Shown: in pieces, positions 31,501 through 40,925 of the stretch
Layout of the letters: the number at the start of each line of letters is the position of its first letter
Position numbering within the stretch: position 1 is the stretch's first letter
Assembly: GCA_964019335.1 (NCBI GenBank)
Contig: OZ025669.1
Span: 372,001 to 436,000, forward strand
DNA length: 64,000 nt
DNA from: Diplonema japonicum
Taxonomy: Eukaryota > Euglenozoa > Diplonemea > Diplonemida > Diplonemidae
Direction: 5' to 3'
Notes under the pieces: generated by a model
The model's input: the letters and a program-made list of their open reading frames with translations, nothing else
Told to the model about the DNA's origin: nothing
Database searches by the model: none
Program-made: the position numbers and the translations under genes

Positions 31501-31808
31501 TTGTGGCTGAAAAGTGTGATTGTGAAATCTGTATAGTCATCTCTCTCTCCGAACCACACCGTCCCGTACTTCATCATCGACATGACACTGTGCTGCACCA
31601 TGATGGTCAGAGACGTTTCCCTTCCTGTATCAAATGTCGACGTCATGATGCACCATGCGTGATGCAGTCCCTTCTCGGTGACGGACTTCGCACTCTCAAG
31701 CGCAAGGTTTTTGAGCGAATTCCACCCTGTCACAGACAACGCGGCCCCCATCGTCACCACGATGGCGATCACGCTTATTAAAATCATGTGTGTGAGCTTG
31801 ACTTGCAT
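28578..31808 (-). CDS. Receptor-type adenylyl cyclase with dCache-like sensor
   Basis: 1,057 residues from exons 28871-31808 and 28578-28813; the 57-bp intron has donor GTGAGG and acceptor TTTGAG, and the second exon (PGDAWLRQEIVCSRLPKF) is clearly coding. Start ATG at 31808. A first membrane span (6-29) anchors an outside domain of about 360 residues with a double-Cache look (SWWHYLMEPN, ASIQVDYSLALMSNVL, GRFAIVVHPNATVV), then a second span (392-416) and a HAMP-like linker. The class III cyclase domain has FTDIQGNSNLW (Asp508) and GYEVKIIGDAFM (Lys547, Asp551), with DFFGATVNKAARV, predicting ATP use. A second, metal-less cyclase-like domain follows (about 730-900). This is the plan of receptor cyclases in trypanosomatids and ciliates in general terms: an extracellular ligand drives cyclic AMP inside. 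The ligand is unknown. Confidence 0.85.
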
Positions 31809-31906
31809 TTTTTCTTTTTTTTGTTTCTTTTTATTTTGCTGTTGGTTTTTTAAATAATTTTTATAAACAAGATTTTTCACAGGGAAGAAAAAAAAAAAAA
31901 AAAAAA

Positions 31907-32869
31907 TCACCACAACTCAAACTGAACGTCCGCAACGTAGTGGAAGACCTGCGGGCGGTACGACTTCACCTTTCGAACCCGGACGACTCTGGCAACGGGC
32001 TTCGGGGAGCATTCCATTGAAGTCATGGCACAATAGTCGATAGAGAGAGAAGCGAGGGGTGGGGAGAAAAGCTGCGGAGGCTGAAGAGGAAGACACGGAA
32101 CGAATGGGGAGAAATGATCCACAGGAGTGGTGAGCGCGGCTTCTTTGGTGCTGAGGTAGTGGTAGTGAACGGTCCCGCTTGGTTTCAGGAACGAGATGGC
32201 ACGGGGTATGAACGGTTTAGCATCTTCTTTTCCGTCGAAGAAGCCCATGGACACTCTGTCAGCGGTACCAAGGAGCTCAGTTCCTATTTCCCTGTTGTCT
32301 CCGTTCTGCACGTGGACGCGATCGCTTACACCGTTGAGTGCTGCATTTTTGACTAAAAATTCAGCACTGACAGGATTTTTTTCAAGAGCGTGTACCATCC
32401 CACCGTTCTTTGCGATGGGAAGCGTGAAGTAGCCTATTCCTGCAAACATATCGACGACTGTTTCACCAGGGGTCGTCAGCTCCCCCATCTTTACCCGTTC
32501 TGTTGTGTTCCCGCTGCTGAACATGATCCGGGCTGCGTCGAAGCTGTATTTCACACGGTTTTCAATGTGTACTGTCTCTGTTTCCCGTTCTGTTTCTTCG
32601 TTTCTCCTTGCTAGCACTATGCTCCCTTGTGGTTTGCGAAGCTCCCCGCCTACCCTCCCCACGTCTTCGATCACTATTCTCAGGTTCAGTCCCTTCACAA
32701 AAGCTTCCCCCACCCTTTGCTTCACCTCGTACGACGTTCCTTCCTTCAGCTGTATCACCGCAAGATCGCCATGCAACTCCCATTTTTTCGGAACCCACTC
32801 CTCGGGTGCCTCCTTGTCCACTCGCGTGTAAGCATTGATGACCTTCTGACGGGGTGCTACGGGAGGCAT
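31907..32869 (-). CDS. TYW2: tRNA wybutosine-synthesising protein 2 (TYW2/TRM12)
   Basis: 320 residues from the ATG at 32869, no intron. The methyltransferase-like core has VVDMFAGIGYFTLPIAK (138-154), VHALEKNP and AALNGV. Just before it sits RIMFSSGNTTERVKM (114-128): the FSSGN form separates TYW2 from the related Trm5 methyltransferase, which has NPRLSTEH there. TYW2 transfers an aminocarboxypropyl group from S-adenosylmethionine to the wyosine precursor at position 37 of phenylalanine tRNA, which guards the reading frame. The C-terminus (PVARVVRVRKVKSYRPQVFHYVADVQF) matches the family end. Fungal TRM12 and plant TYW2 are usually longer. An insertion near 260 is Pro/Leu-rich. The gene sits 98 bases from the neighbouring cyclase start. 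Confidence 0.85.
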   Translation of the reverse strand: MPPVAPRQKVINAYTRVDKEAPEEWVPKKWELHGDLAVIQLKEGTSYEVKQRVGEAFVKGLNLRIVIEDVGRVGGELRKPQGSIVLARRNEETERETETVHIENRVKYSFDAARIMFSSGNTTERVKMGELTTPGETVVDMFAGIGYFTLPIAKNGGMVHALEKNPVSAEFLVKNAALNGVSDRVHVQNGDNREIGTELLGTADRVSMGFFDGKEDAKPFIPRAISFLKPSGTVHYHYLSTKEAALTTPVDHFSPFVPCLPLQPPQLFSPPLASLSIDYCAMTSMECSPKPVARVVRVRKVKSYRPQVFHYVADVQFELW

Positions 32870-33054
32870 TATTTTTTCTTTTTTTTTTTCTTCTTTTTTC
32901 CCCACTTTAAAAAGTTAGAAAGAACAGATAAATTTTTCAAAAAAGAAGAAGAAGGGGAAAAAAAAAAAAAAAAAAAAAAGAATACAAGAATTAAAAAGAC
33001 TGAGTGTAATTGATCTCACCTTCTCCCCCTCCCCTCCTCTTCGTTTTTTTTTTT

Positions 33055-33318
33055 TTAACCTCCGGGTGGTAAGCATGACACATCCCAAATTTTGCGGCCT
33101 CGCTTATTCTGCCAATACATACCGTTCAAAACAGGGTTGTGAAGCGAGGCTTGTGTTTTCATCGGGTTTTTAGAGCAGCATTGTCCTTTTGATGCGTAAG
33201 CGAAAAACCGTCTATCCACGCAAGCGATCGCTTTCGGCTTGACGAGGATGGAGTCGTGATGGGGGTCCTCCATGTGGCGTTCAAGATTCGACATCGCGGC
33301 TGCGTCATATTGAGTCAT
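33055..33318 (-). CDS. Small protein, 87 residues, unknown
   Basis: Start at the ATG 33318 (MTQYDAAAMSNLERHMED); the frame upstream is simple sequence. No membrane span. It has a mixed composition with a Cys pair (QCCSKNP) and a basic patch (WQNKRGRKIWDVSCLPPGG). Two short phrases, RRFFAYASKGQCCSKNPM and LHNPVLNGMYWQNK, look like conserved blocks, but I cannot name the family. Compact size and location beside a ciliated-cell gene set leave an axonemal or ribosome-associated role open. The evidence for coding is the contrast with homopolymer flanks and a clean start and stop. Confidence 0.5.
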   Translation of the reverse strand: MTQYDAAAMSNLERHMEDPHHDSILVKPKAIACVDRRFFAYASKGQCCSKNPMKTQASLHNPVLNGMYWQNKRGRKIWDVSCLPPGG

Positions 33319-33447
33319 AGTTTCTTTCCCCCGCTCTCTCCCTCCCTTCCTCCCCCTTTTGTTTTTGTTTCTCATAACAAAAGAAACGGCCGTATAATGG
33401 ACACTGTTTTGTTAAAAAAAAACAAATCCCCGCTTCCCCCCCCTTCC

Positions 33448-35879
33448 TTACTCTTCCCTGGGGTAAAACTTAAAGCTGTCTTTTAATATTTGTTTCACCC
33501 ACGATTCCAATACAGCTGCTTCTTTATTTCCCTGGAATACTAATTGTCTCTTTCTGTTGTTCGGTCCGTTGGGGTAAAGGGCTACCAACGGGTAGCCTTG
33601 GATGCCGTACTGCTGGCAGAGATCCTTTTGAGAATCGCAGTCGACGGAGATGACAGGCAGGGGGTGGAGGGTGTTGGCGAGGTTCTTCCAGATTGGTTTG
33701 AGCATGGTGCAGGGCGGGCACCATTCCCCTGCGGAGAAGGCTACAAGTGCTGGTGTGGTCCTGCTCTTCACCAGCTGCTTCAGCTTGGAAGCAGTAGCTT
33801 TAATCACGTGATTGTCGATGAGTTCATCAACCCACGCTGCCATGGCATCTGGACGCCTGTCACCGTCGTAGTTTAGTGGGGTTCGTGCGCCCTGTGCATG
33901 TTTTTTTTTTTTTTTTTTTTACAAATACCTTCAAGTGCAAATGCATAGTAGGGTAGCTTCCTATACCCATCGTGCTGCAGAACTGGCCATGCAGCTCACA
34001 GTCCACGTGTCCGAGTTTGATCTGGGGGGGAAAAAAAGAGAAAAAAAAAAAAAGGTTTTGTTGGTATAGATAGTGATATATACCTTGTCCCCCACGGGGA
34101 GCCCCTCGAGGATTCTTGTTGTGTCCTTCCATGGCTGACGGATCGAGTTGCAGGGTGGGCACCACGACCCTGCGTTGTACAGGATGAACCAGTTATCGCT
34201 TGATTGCCTGACTAGTTTGTTGAAGTTTCCTGCGTTGAGGTCTGTTAGTTCGAGGGGTTCCATTTCCCTTTTGCATTCTTGAAGCATGCTAGCAGGGTCC
34301 ATCAAGTTCAGGTGGTGCGGTTCCTGTGTCTTGGCCTGCACCCCACCGCGGTACATCCTCAACGCAGGCAGCTTGCCCCCCAACCCCAGACTGCTGCAGA
34401 ATGCTTCGTGCTCGGAGCAGTTAATCGATGCCACCCTCAGCCTGGTGTTTTTGCGCGACACGTAGCCTTTCGTGATTCTGGATTTTTTATACTTTTTTTT
34501 TTCTCCCCCTGCATCACACACCTCGCCATGATCTCCCAGTCAGCTTGGTAGTGTGTGCACGACTTGCAGTTGTCATCGGAGGTGAACAGGATCTTTTGAT
34601 ATTTTCATTATGAGGGTTTTTATACATACCGCCCAAGCGGTCGCCTCTTTCAACACCACTTCATAGAAGCTCCTCGACGTGAGCTTCACGATGCTGGATT
34701 TCTGGTGTGTGAAGACGAAGTTGGTGAGGTCGCGGGTGGACCACTGCCGGTCCTCGTAAGGGAAGAATTCGAGACGGAGGGGCGTGGTCTTGATAAACGC
34801 TGGATGGGGAAAGGTTGGGGCGTAGAACGTCGACCGCGTGGCGTACGCAACACGCCAGGCTTTGCTGGATTCCCTGTGTTTATATTATTATTATTATTAT
34901 CACTCTCACCAACCCCAACATACGGAGCCTGCAGGCAAAAATTCCTGTGTTCCCTTTTGGAACAGTCGACCCTGATCACAGAAACATCCTTTTTGGAGTA
35001 TTTTTGAATGGTTTCAACGGCAAGGGCAAGCTCTATCCTGCAGTCCATGCAATCGGTGTATTCAAATGTGACCAATTCCCACGTCTCTGTGACCTCGATG
35101 GTTTTCTTGGGAAGCGACAGATGTTGCGCCGAAGCAGAAGGCACAGGAGCGTGCCTGGACACAGCAAGCATCCCAGGTGTGTAATGCGTGATGTGGGAAT
35201 CGGTGTAGGTGAGAAGGTTCGATGCTGCAAAGTCAACCAACGACTGGGATTCGATACGGCCGTTGTACATTTGGCGGTTCCCATTGTTGAGAGAAAAGAT
35301 GGTGGGGAGGGTCCGCATGCCGAACGACCTGCACAGCTGCATGAGATCGTCGCATTGGACTGTCCCGATGTTGACAACACCTTTCATTCTGGTTGCGAAC
35401 TTTGTCCAGATTTCTGATGCCTCCAGGCAGTCCGGGTAGTTTTTGCCCCAGAATAATATCATCCACTTTTCCTTGTTCTCGATAACGGTGTCCATTTCCT
35501 CTTTGCTCTTGAAGGTGTAAGCGTCGTGAGTCCCTCCGAATAGTTGGGACCTTTTCCATTCGGTGTTTGCATCTGTGCCGATGTCCATTTTGCCCTCAGT
35601 GTCATAGGTGTGTCTTCGTTCTTCATCTGAGAGAATCTCATAGGCTTCGGTTACTTCCATGATTTTGGACTTTGCGAGTTCTTTGGGCCACTTTGTGATG
35701 TCCGGGTGGAGCATTCTGCTCCATTTTTGGTACATTTTCTTGACGTCTTTCGTTGTCGCTTCCTTCGTCAGGTTCATCACCGAATACAGATTTTTCACCC
35801 CGCCGCCTCGACCCCTCTGCCCCTCCGCCGACCCCACCACCGCTGCAAAAATGACCAACCACGCTTTGTAAAAACCCAT
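33448..35879 (-). CDS. ER DnaJ-thioredoxin protein (ERdj5/DNAJC10-like)
   Basis: 733 residues from six exons: 34924-35879, 34630-34873, 34522-34592, 34084-34477, 33929-34021, 33448-33891. Introns of 50, 37, 44, 62 and 37 bp all keep frame and each repairs a thioredoxin fold. A signal peptide (1-20, WLVIFAAVVGSAEG) leads to a J domain (30-97) with HPD at 58-60, which stimulates an ER HSP70 (BiP). Several thioredoxin-like domains follow: one lacking a CxxC (YPDCLEAS), then CMDC (277-280), CKSC (about 409-412) and two classical WCPPC sites further on (WCPPCNSI, WCPPCTML). ERdj5 reduces wrong disulfides so misfolded proteins can be exported for degradation. The C-terminus is PREE, not a KDEL-type signal, so retention must work otherwise. 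The last exon starts upstream of a misleading internal ATG at 33843. Confidence 0.85.
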
Positions 35880-35926
35880 TTTTTTTTTTTTTTTTTTTCT
35901 TTACAAGTTAAAAAAAAAAAAATTGC

Positions 35927-35971
<45 letters not shown>

Positions 35972-36988
35972 TCGTAAGTCTTGAAACGAGCGGGGGATAT
36001 GAGAATGAGACGGGGAATTCACGAGATGGCGGTGGGGAGGGGCAACGGTTCCCCATCACCAAAAGGGGAGGTGGGGAGGTGGGGGGTGGACTGTGAGTGG
36101 AAAGATAGGAGTGTATGTCGAAATTCGTTTTTTTTTTTTCCCCCTTTTCCCCCACCCCTCCCCTCTTTTTTTTTTTTCCTTTTTTTTTTCTCTCTCCTTT
36201 GTCTATAGTTATAAAAAAACAAAAAATTGTGTCTCGTTAGTTCTTAATATTCGCTTCATTCCAAAAGAAATCTCTTTTTCTAAATCACCTTGCTGTGGGG
36301 AGAAAAAGAAAAGAGCAGGTTCTCAGTCCGTCGTTTGTGGGAGAATTGTGATATTTACAGCACTCAAAGGCGTCCTGCTCTTGGGAGTCGCTGCCGGTCT
36401 ATACCACCACTTCCCCCTCAAAAATCTTCTATTTTAAAAAACAGAAAATTGCGAGAAAAAAAAAAAGAGAGAAAAAAAAAACAAAGAAAAGGCAAGAAAG
36501 GTGACCTGAAATCACCCTTCTCCCCCATTTTTCTCCTTTTTTCTTAACGGAAAACTGTAACCGACAAAACAGCAGAGGGCATTTTTTTTTTTTTTTTTTT
36601 TTTTTTTCCCTCCAAAGAAAAGGGTGTATGTGGTGCAAAAGATGAAACAGGAGGGGGGAGGGGGACTAAATGACAGAACAAAACTAAATAAAACAGAAGA
36701 ATATTGGGAGGGGGGATGTAGCAACAATTAATTTTCTTTTTATTTTTATTTTATTGGTGAAATCTCCAGGTAGAAATGTACTGCCAGTTGTCGTCGGGAA
36801 ATAAAATAAAAATAAAATATTGGATTGTTAAAGCAAAGTGAACTTTATTCTTCCCTCGGCTGATATGCTATCCCTCGGGTCTTATTTTCCCTCGCTTCGC
36901 TCGGGAAAAATAACCCCCTCGGGATAGAATATCAGCCTCTGGAAATAAAGTTCACTTTATTTATTCAAAAATCAACAGTTATTATTTT
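35880..36988. other. Intergenic spacer with fold-back element
   Basis: T-runs at 35931-35970 and 36583-36607. A plus-strand frame near 36250-36437 ends in a hydrophobic segment (ALKGVLLLGVAAGLYHH) and is the best plus-strand coding candidate here, but it has no clear start. The fold-back at 36836-36958 is listed separately. Confidence 0.45.
36836..36958. repeat. Imperfect inverted repeat (fold-back element) 2
   Basis: Left arm AAAGTGAACTTTATT (36836) mirrors the right arm AATAAAGTTCACTTT (ending 36958). Inside, GGCTGATATGCTATCCCTCG pairs with the complement of CGGGATAGAATATCAGCC, closing on a tip CTCGCTTCGCTCG near 36890-36903. About 123 bp, with arms of about 55 bp and a few mismatches. No ORF. 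Similar tip and size to the element at 14354-14459. Confidence 0.7.
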
Positions 36989-38134
36989 TTAGAACATGAC
37001 GGCCCGAATCCTGCGCCTTTTTGCGTCAACAATCTTCTGCACGTTCCCCTCAGCAAGAAATGTCAAGACCAGAATCCTCAGGTCATTAGGAAGCCATGAA
37101 CCCGACTCAACGGGCAATCTCATATTCAACATCAAAAAGCACATCGAGGTGCATTTAAAAACAGGCGTTGTCGCTGGAAAGTGCTCCCACCAACAGTCCG
37201 CACCAGACCGTATTAGAGCTTGTGCCTCGGGGTTACGGCGGACGAGCCAAAGAGAGTAAGAATGCGTCACCGGCGTACGCCAAAGAACCCACGCAAGATT
37301 TTTCGAGATGAAAGCTGGATCAGAATTGTAAGCAGCGAGGATGCGATCCGTTTTGCGGCAGAAGAAGTAATGTGTTGTGAAGAAGGACCCGAGGAGGAGA
37401 AGAGGGACCAAAGCATCAACTTCATCGAAAGCCCTGCGTTCAGAATGCGAAGCATGCTTCCACAAAAACAACGTGATGAACACCAGCAACACGATGAATA
37501 CAGACATTCCAATGGGCGCAACACCAAGCCTTCTGTACACCTTGTTGATCGAGTCGATCACGTCATCAATGCGATCGGTTCCCAAGGCACGTTCCACCTG
37601 CCGCGGCACCTTTGACGAGCTGGAATCGAACAACTTCCCATATTTCAACAACAATTGTGCGGCGAAATGGCCATGAACACCGTATATTTGGTTCGTCGGG
37701 CCTGGCTCAACAAGCTCTATGTGTTTTCTATGAATAACCACGTAAGCTATAAACGACTGACATAGTATTGTAGACCATAGAAACAGCCACACATCACGCA
37801 GGACGCTGTAAGTTGACGTTGCGTTTTTCTTTGAAGGGAAGACAAGTTCCATTCCTACCACGTACATTAGCAGAGCGTTGAAGGTGCACCCGGCCAGGGA
37901 GCCCAGCCATTCCGCTGCTTTCGTGGGGCACCTCAACCCCCATGGGAGGCCATTCCGCAGCCCCGCCCATATCACCGTGAACACCCCTCCTACAACCCCA
38001 CCCAAACCCCATCTTCGAAACGATTTATCAATCACCTCCCTCATCTCAATCTGCTCCTCATTGCTCAAACCTCTTTCGGTTATATCGATCAATGCCTGTT
38101 CTTCACTGTACTCATCGTCTGACGGTGTATCCAT
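36989..38134 (-). CDS. Multi-span membrane protein, unknown
   Basis: 381 residues, start ATG at 38134 (MDTPSDDEYSEEQ), no intron needed. An acidic cytosolic N-terminus of about 45 residues is followed by hydrophobic segments: GGVVGGVFTVIWAGL (about 46-62), LAGCTFNALLMYVVGMEL, VWLFLWSTILCQSFIAYVVI, GMSVFIVLLVFITLFLW and LVPLLLLGSFFTTHYFF, so five spans are likely. Between the third and fourth spans lies a soluble loop with a helical DRIDDVIDSINKVYRRLG. The C-terminal 120 residues are cytosolic (NLAWVLWRTPVTHSYSLWLVRR, FKCTSMCFLMLNMRLPVE). I do not recognise a transporter, channel or enzyme signature. The fold-back element 2 lies just past its 3' end. Confidence 0.7.
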   Translation of the reverse strand: MDTPSDDEYSEEQALIDITERGLSNEEQIEMREVIDKSFRRWGLGGVVGGVFTVIWAGLRNGLPWGLRCPTKAAEWLGSLAGCTFNALLMYVVGMELVFPSKKNATSTYSVLRDVWLFLWSTILCQSFIAYVVIHRKHIELVEPGPTNQIYGVHGHFAAQLLLKYGKLFDSSSSKVPRQVERALGTDRIDDVIDSINKVYRRLGVAPIGMSVFIVLLVFITLFLWKHASHSERRAFDEVDALVPLLLLGSFFTTHYFFCRKTDRILAAYNSDPAFISKNLAWVLWRTPVTHSYSLWLVRRNPEAQALIRSGADCWWEHFPATTPVFKCTSMCFLMLNMRLPVESGSWLPNDLRILVLTFLAEGNVQKIVDAKRRRIRAVMF

Positions 38135-38289
38135 TTTTTTTTAAACGGTCGGGGGGTGGGTGGGTGGGGGGAGGGCCTTTTTTTTTTCTGTGCTGTACGA
38201 GAGAGAAAAAAAAAGGGGGGAGGGAAGGGAAAGGAATACAACAAAAATTCTATGTCAGTTTTTTCTTTTTTCTTTTTTTTTTTCTCCTT

Positions 38290-40317
38290 TCACTTCTTCC
38301 CGCCACGCTCTCTGATGTAGTTCATAGCGGCTTTTCTGTAGTCGGTGTTCATGTTGTTTGGGGACTTGGATTGCACCCGTTTAGATAACAACTCGAGACG
38401 CCCCAGCTCCGCCATTAAATGCTGGGCATCATGGCTGCCGAGGACCGAGGTTTGGACCGGGGGGGTGGGGGCTCTAAAAGGTGTTGACGTGGCTACGAGG
38501 TACAACACAGCTGCGACGGCGGCAGTGGGCGTTTTGAACGCAACGACCTCGCCGTGTAAAGGCTGCAGGATAGCAAGCCTTGCCGCTTGCTTCTCAACAA
38601 TCCCCGACAACGCGTTGATCTCCATTTGGATGGTTCTCCTCACTACCGCCCCAGCCTCCACCCGCTTCATAATATGCTGCAGTTTAGGTAAGACTTGGTT
38701 AAGATCGGTCTGGGTACTCATGTCCGACACCGAAGCTGATATCAAGTGCAGTTGCGGATGTTTCTTTTGCTTCCAGTCGAACGCGACCTGCCCAGTGTGC
38801 TCGTCGGGGAGCTCCACATAACTCTCTCTATTTTTCATTTCTTCAACATTTTTCTGAACACCCGCATCGGCCGTTCCCACGGGTTCAGTCTGCACTCCCA
38901 CTTCGTCATGCAAAACAGGTGGCGGCAGGATCGGAGGAAACTCCTCATGTTTTTCAACTGGCACATCGATGTCGGTTAATGTAGGGTGTCCTCTGGGGAG
39001 GTCTGCGTATCGAGCAAGGGATAGGTCCTGTTGCAGCCTGAACAGTGTGTCGTTTTTGCATGAAGCTGCTGCGGTTTCTGTAGCACGTAAGGTGAGGAGT
39101 TGTTTTTCCAAGACGTTGATACGGTCGGTGAGTAGCAGCTCGGTTTCTTTTGCGTTTTTGCGCAGAATGGCCATTCCATTGAGGAGGTCCTTTTCACGTT
39201 CACGGCTTCGTTGAAGCTCGAGGTGCGCGCGTTCCGCGTCTTGTTGCGACACGGCTACCATCTGCTGTGCGACGTCAACTGCCGTTCTGGACTCTTTCAA
39301 CCTGCTCTTTGCGATGTCAAGCGACTTACCTTCCGGCGTTTGCTGTTCTCTTAATATTTGGTTTTCAGCTCGAAGCCTCTCGAGATCTCTCGCCATCGAC
39401 GCGTTGGGGTCGTTCCGTTGCTGGATTTTCGTTACTGGTGACGGGGCTTCCTTAACAGGCTTTAATGGTGACGGCGGTAATTTTTTTGTTACTTCAGCCA
39501 CCGGTTCCGGTATTTTTTTCTCTTCTTTCGGAGGCGCTTGTTTTTGTTGCTGTTGTTGTAGCTTCGGCTGTAGTATGAGCTTGTGCTGTGGGTACCTGTC
39601 AACGAGCATCTGCATGAGGTCTTCTTCTTTCCCGTGGTAATGCTGAAGAATAGTTGGTATCTCTGTAATTTTTTCGGGTGCTGTGAGTTTGTAGAATTTC
39701 TGGAGCCTGTTCTGATGTTCTTCGCTGATGGATACAAGGTCTTCTTCCTCTTCTTCTTCCTCTTCCCCTTCTTCTTCACCGAGTTTTTCAGCGACCCCGT
39801 ACCGGTGGTTCAGGTTCTTCCACAGTTCTATTTCTCTGCCTTTCCATTCTTTTGCGATTTGTGGGACATTGTTTATTTTTTCCGTGGCGTGGTTTGCGTA
39901 AAAGAGAAACAGCTCTGCTTCTAAAGGATATCCCTCGGGGTTGTAGTTTTTGTAGAGGTCTTTAAATAAGGTGTCTTGTTTGTCCATGTATTGAGCCACG
40001 ATGTTCGTGGCTTTTGATGCTTTGTCTGGGTTGTACCTCTGGTAGAAGGCTTCGATGGCAGTAGTGAGCGGCATTTTTGCAATGTCTACAGGGCGGTCGT
40101 TGGGATCCACACCAGGGAGCTTCCACGCTGAGGCGCGTGTTGCCGCGTTGACGAAGTACACTTTTCCGTCGTCTGACTTGTTCACCCTCCACCTGTGCGT
40201 TGTTGTGCCTTGCTCCGTACCGTACAACACATAGTAAAAACTCCCTTTGTCGTTGAAGAGGTTATACACGGTCCCGTCCGCCGCAACCTCTGGATTCGCA
40301 AGTGATTTATCGGTCAT
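38290..40317 (-). CDS. WW-domain, repeat and coiled-coil protein
   Basis: 675 residues; the start is the ATG at 40317 (MTDKSLANPEV), since the frame upstream is Lys/Phe simple sequence. A WW-type domain near 43-73 has its two tryptophans and final proline (HRWRVNKSDDGKVYFVNAAT, then SAWKLPG). Three short repeats follow, each with an F/L-Y start and a K-E-x2-L centre: FYQRYNPDKASKATNIVAQY, LFLFYANHATEKINNVPQIA and FYKLTAPEKITEIPTILQHY. An acidic run (EEEGEEEEEEEE) and a Gln run divide the repeats. Then a coiled coil of about 150 residues (ARDLERLRAENQILREQQ), a Pro-rich linker and a helical end (LDLNQVLPKLQ-like). WW domains bind proline-rich partners, so a cytoskeletal scaffold is likely, but that is inference. 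Confidence 0.65.
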   Translation of the reverse strand: MTDKSLANPEVAADGTVYNLFNDKGSFYYVLYGTEQGTTTHRWRVNKSDDGKVYFVNAATRASAWKLPGVDPNDRPVDIAKMPLTTAIEAFYQRYNPDKASKATNIVAQYMDKQDTLFKDLYKNYNPEGYPLEAELFLFYANHATEKINNVPQIAKEWKGREIELWKNLNHRYGVAEKLGEEEGEEEEEEEEDLVSISEEHQNRLQKFYKLTAPEKITEIPTILQHYHGKEEDLMQMLVDRYPQHKLILQPKLQQQQQKQAPPKEEKKIPEPVAEVTKKLPPSPLKPVKEAPSPVTKIQQRNDPNASMARDLERLRAENQILREQQTPEGKSLDIAKSRLKESRTAVDVAQQMVAVSQQDAERAHLELQRSREREKDLLNGMAILRKNAKETELLLTDRINVLEKQLLTLRATETAAASCKNDTLFRLQQDLSLARYADLPRGHPTLTDIDVPVEKHEEFPPILPPPVLHDEVGVQTEPVGTADAGVQKNVEEMKNRESYVELPDEHTGQVAFDWKQKKHPQLHLISASVSDMSTQTDLNQVLPKLQHIMKRVEAGAVVRRTIQMEINALSGIVEKQAARLAILQPLHGEVVAFKTPTAAVAAVLYLVATSTPFRAPTPPVQTSVLGSHDAQHLMAELGRLELLSKRVQSKSPNNMNTDYRKAAMNYIRERGGKK

Positions 40318-40925
40318 TTCTTTTGTTTCTTGTGCATTTTTATTATTTTTTTTTTTTGGCCTTTTTTTTTTTTTTTTTGTTTTGAAATTGAAATTGAAAT
40401 TGGGAGAAATAAAAAAAAAGGGGGGATGAACGGGTATTGAGGTAACAAAAAACAAGAAAAAAAAATGTATACATTGGATATCTGGAATACGGTGATGAGG
40501 CGTTGGTTAGAAGCATCAAAAAAAAAGGGGGGGGAGAGAAAAAAAATCGCTGTGATAAGGGAGAGGGAAGTACCTATTTCGCAGCAAAAAACTGGAAACC
40601 CAGAGGGGTTCGTTGCAAAGGGGGTGAGGAGGGATGTTTTTTCTTCTTCTTTTTTTTTTTTTTTTTTTTTTTTTCTTCTCTCGCCCTGGTTCTGGTTTCA
40701 ACAGCAGCTTTTTCTAGCTTTTCTTCCTAACCAAATGTTACACCTACACAACAAACATTTCACACACACCCCATTTTTTTTTTTCTTTCTTTTTTCTCTT
40801 CTCGAATGCATTTTGTTGCCAAAAGAGTTTTTTTTTTTTTATAAGTGAAAAAAAAAATATGTTAGACTATTGATAAGTATATCATAGTTGAGGGGAAACA
40901 AAAAACAAAAAAAAAAAAAAAAAAA
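40318..40925. other. Intergenic spacer, no gene seen
   Basis: Homopolymer-rich with T-runs near 40650-40672 and 40828-40840. Open frames here are simple sequence. Confidence 0.5.

Noticed and set aside
33524-33843. Separate thioredoxin gene starting at the ATG at 33843
   Set aside because: The reading frame continues upstream without a stop to a phase-0 acceptor at 33892, which joins it to the DnaJ-thioredoxin gene.
36093-36437. Plus-strand frame ending in a hydrophobic segment
   Set aside because: No clear start, and the upstream half is Phe/Ser simple sequence. Noted only as a weak candidate; no other plus-strand gene is convincing.
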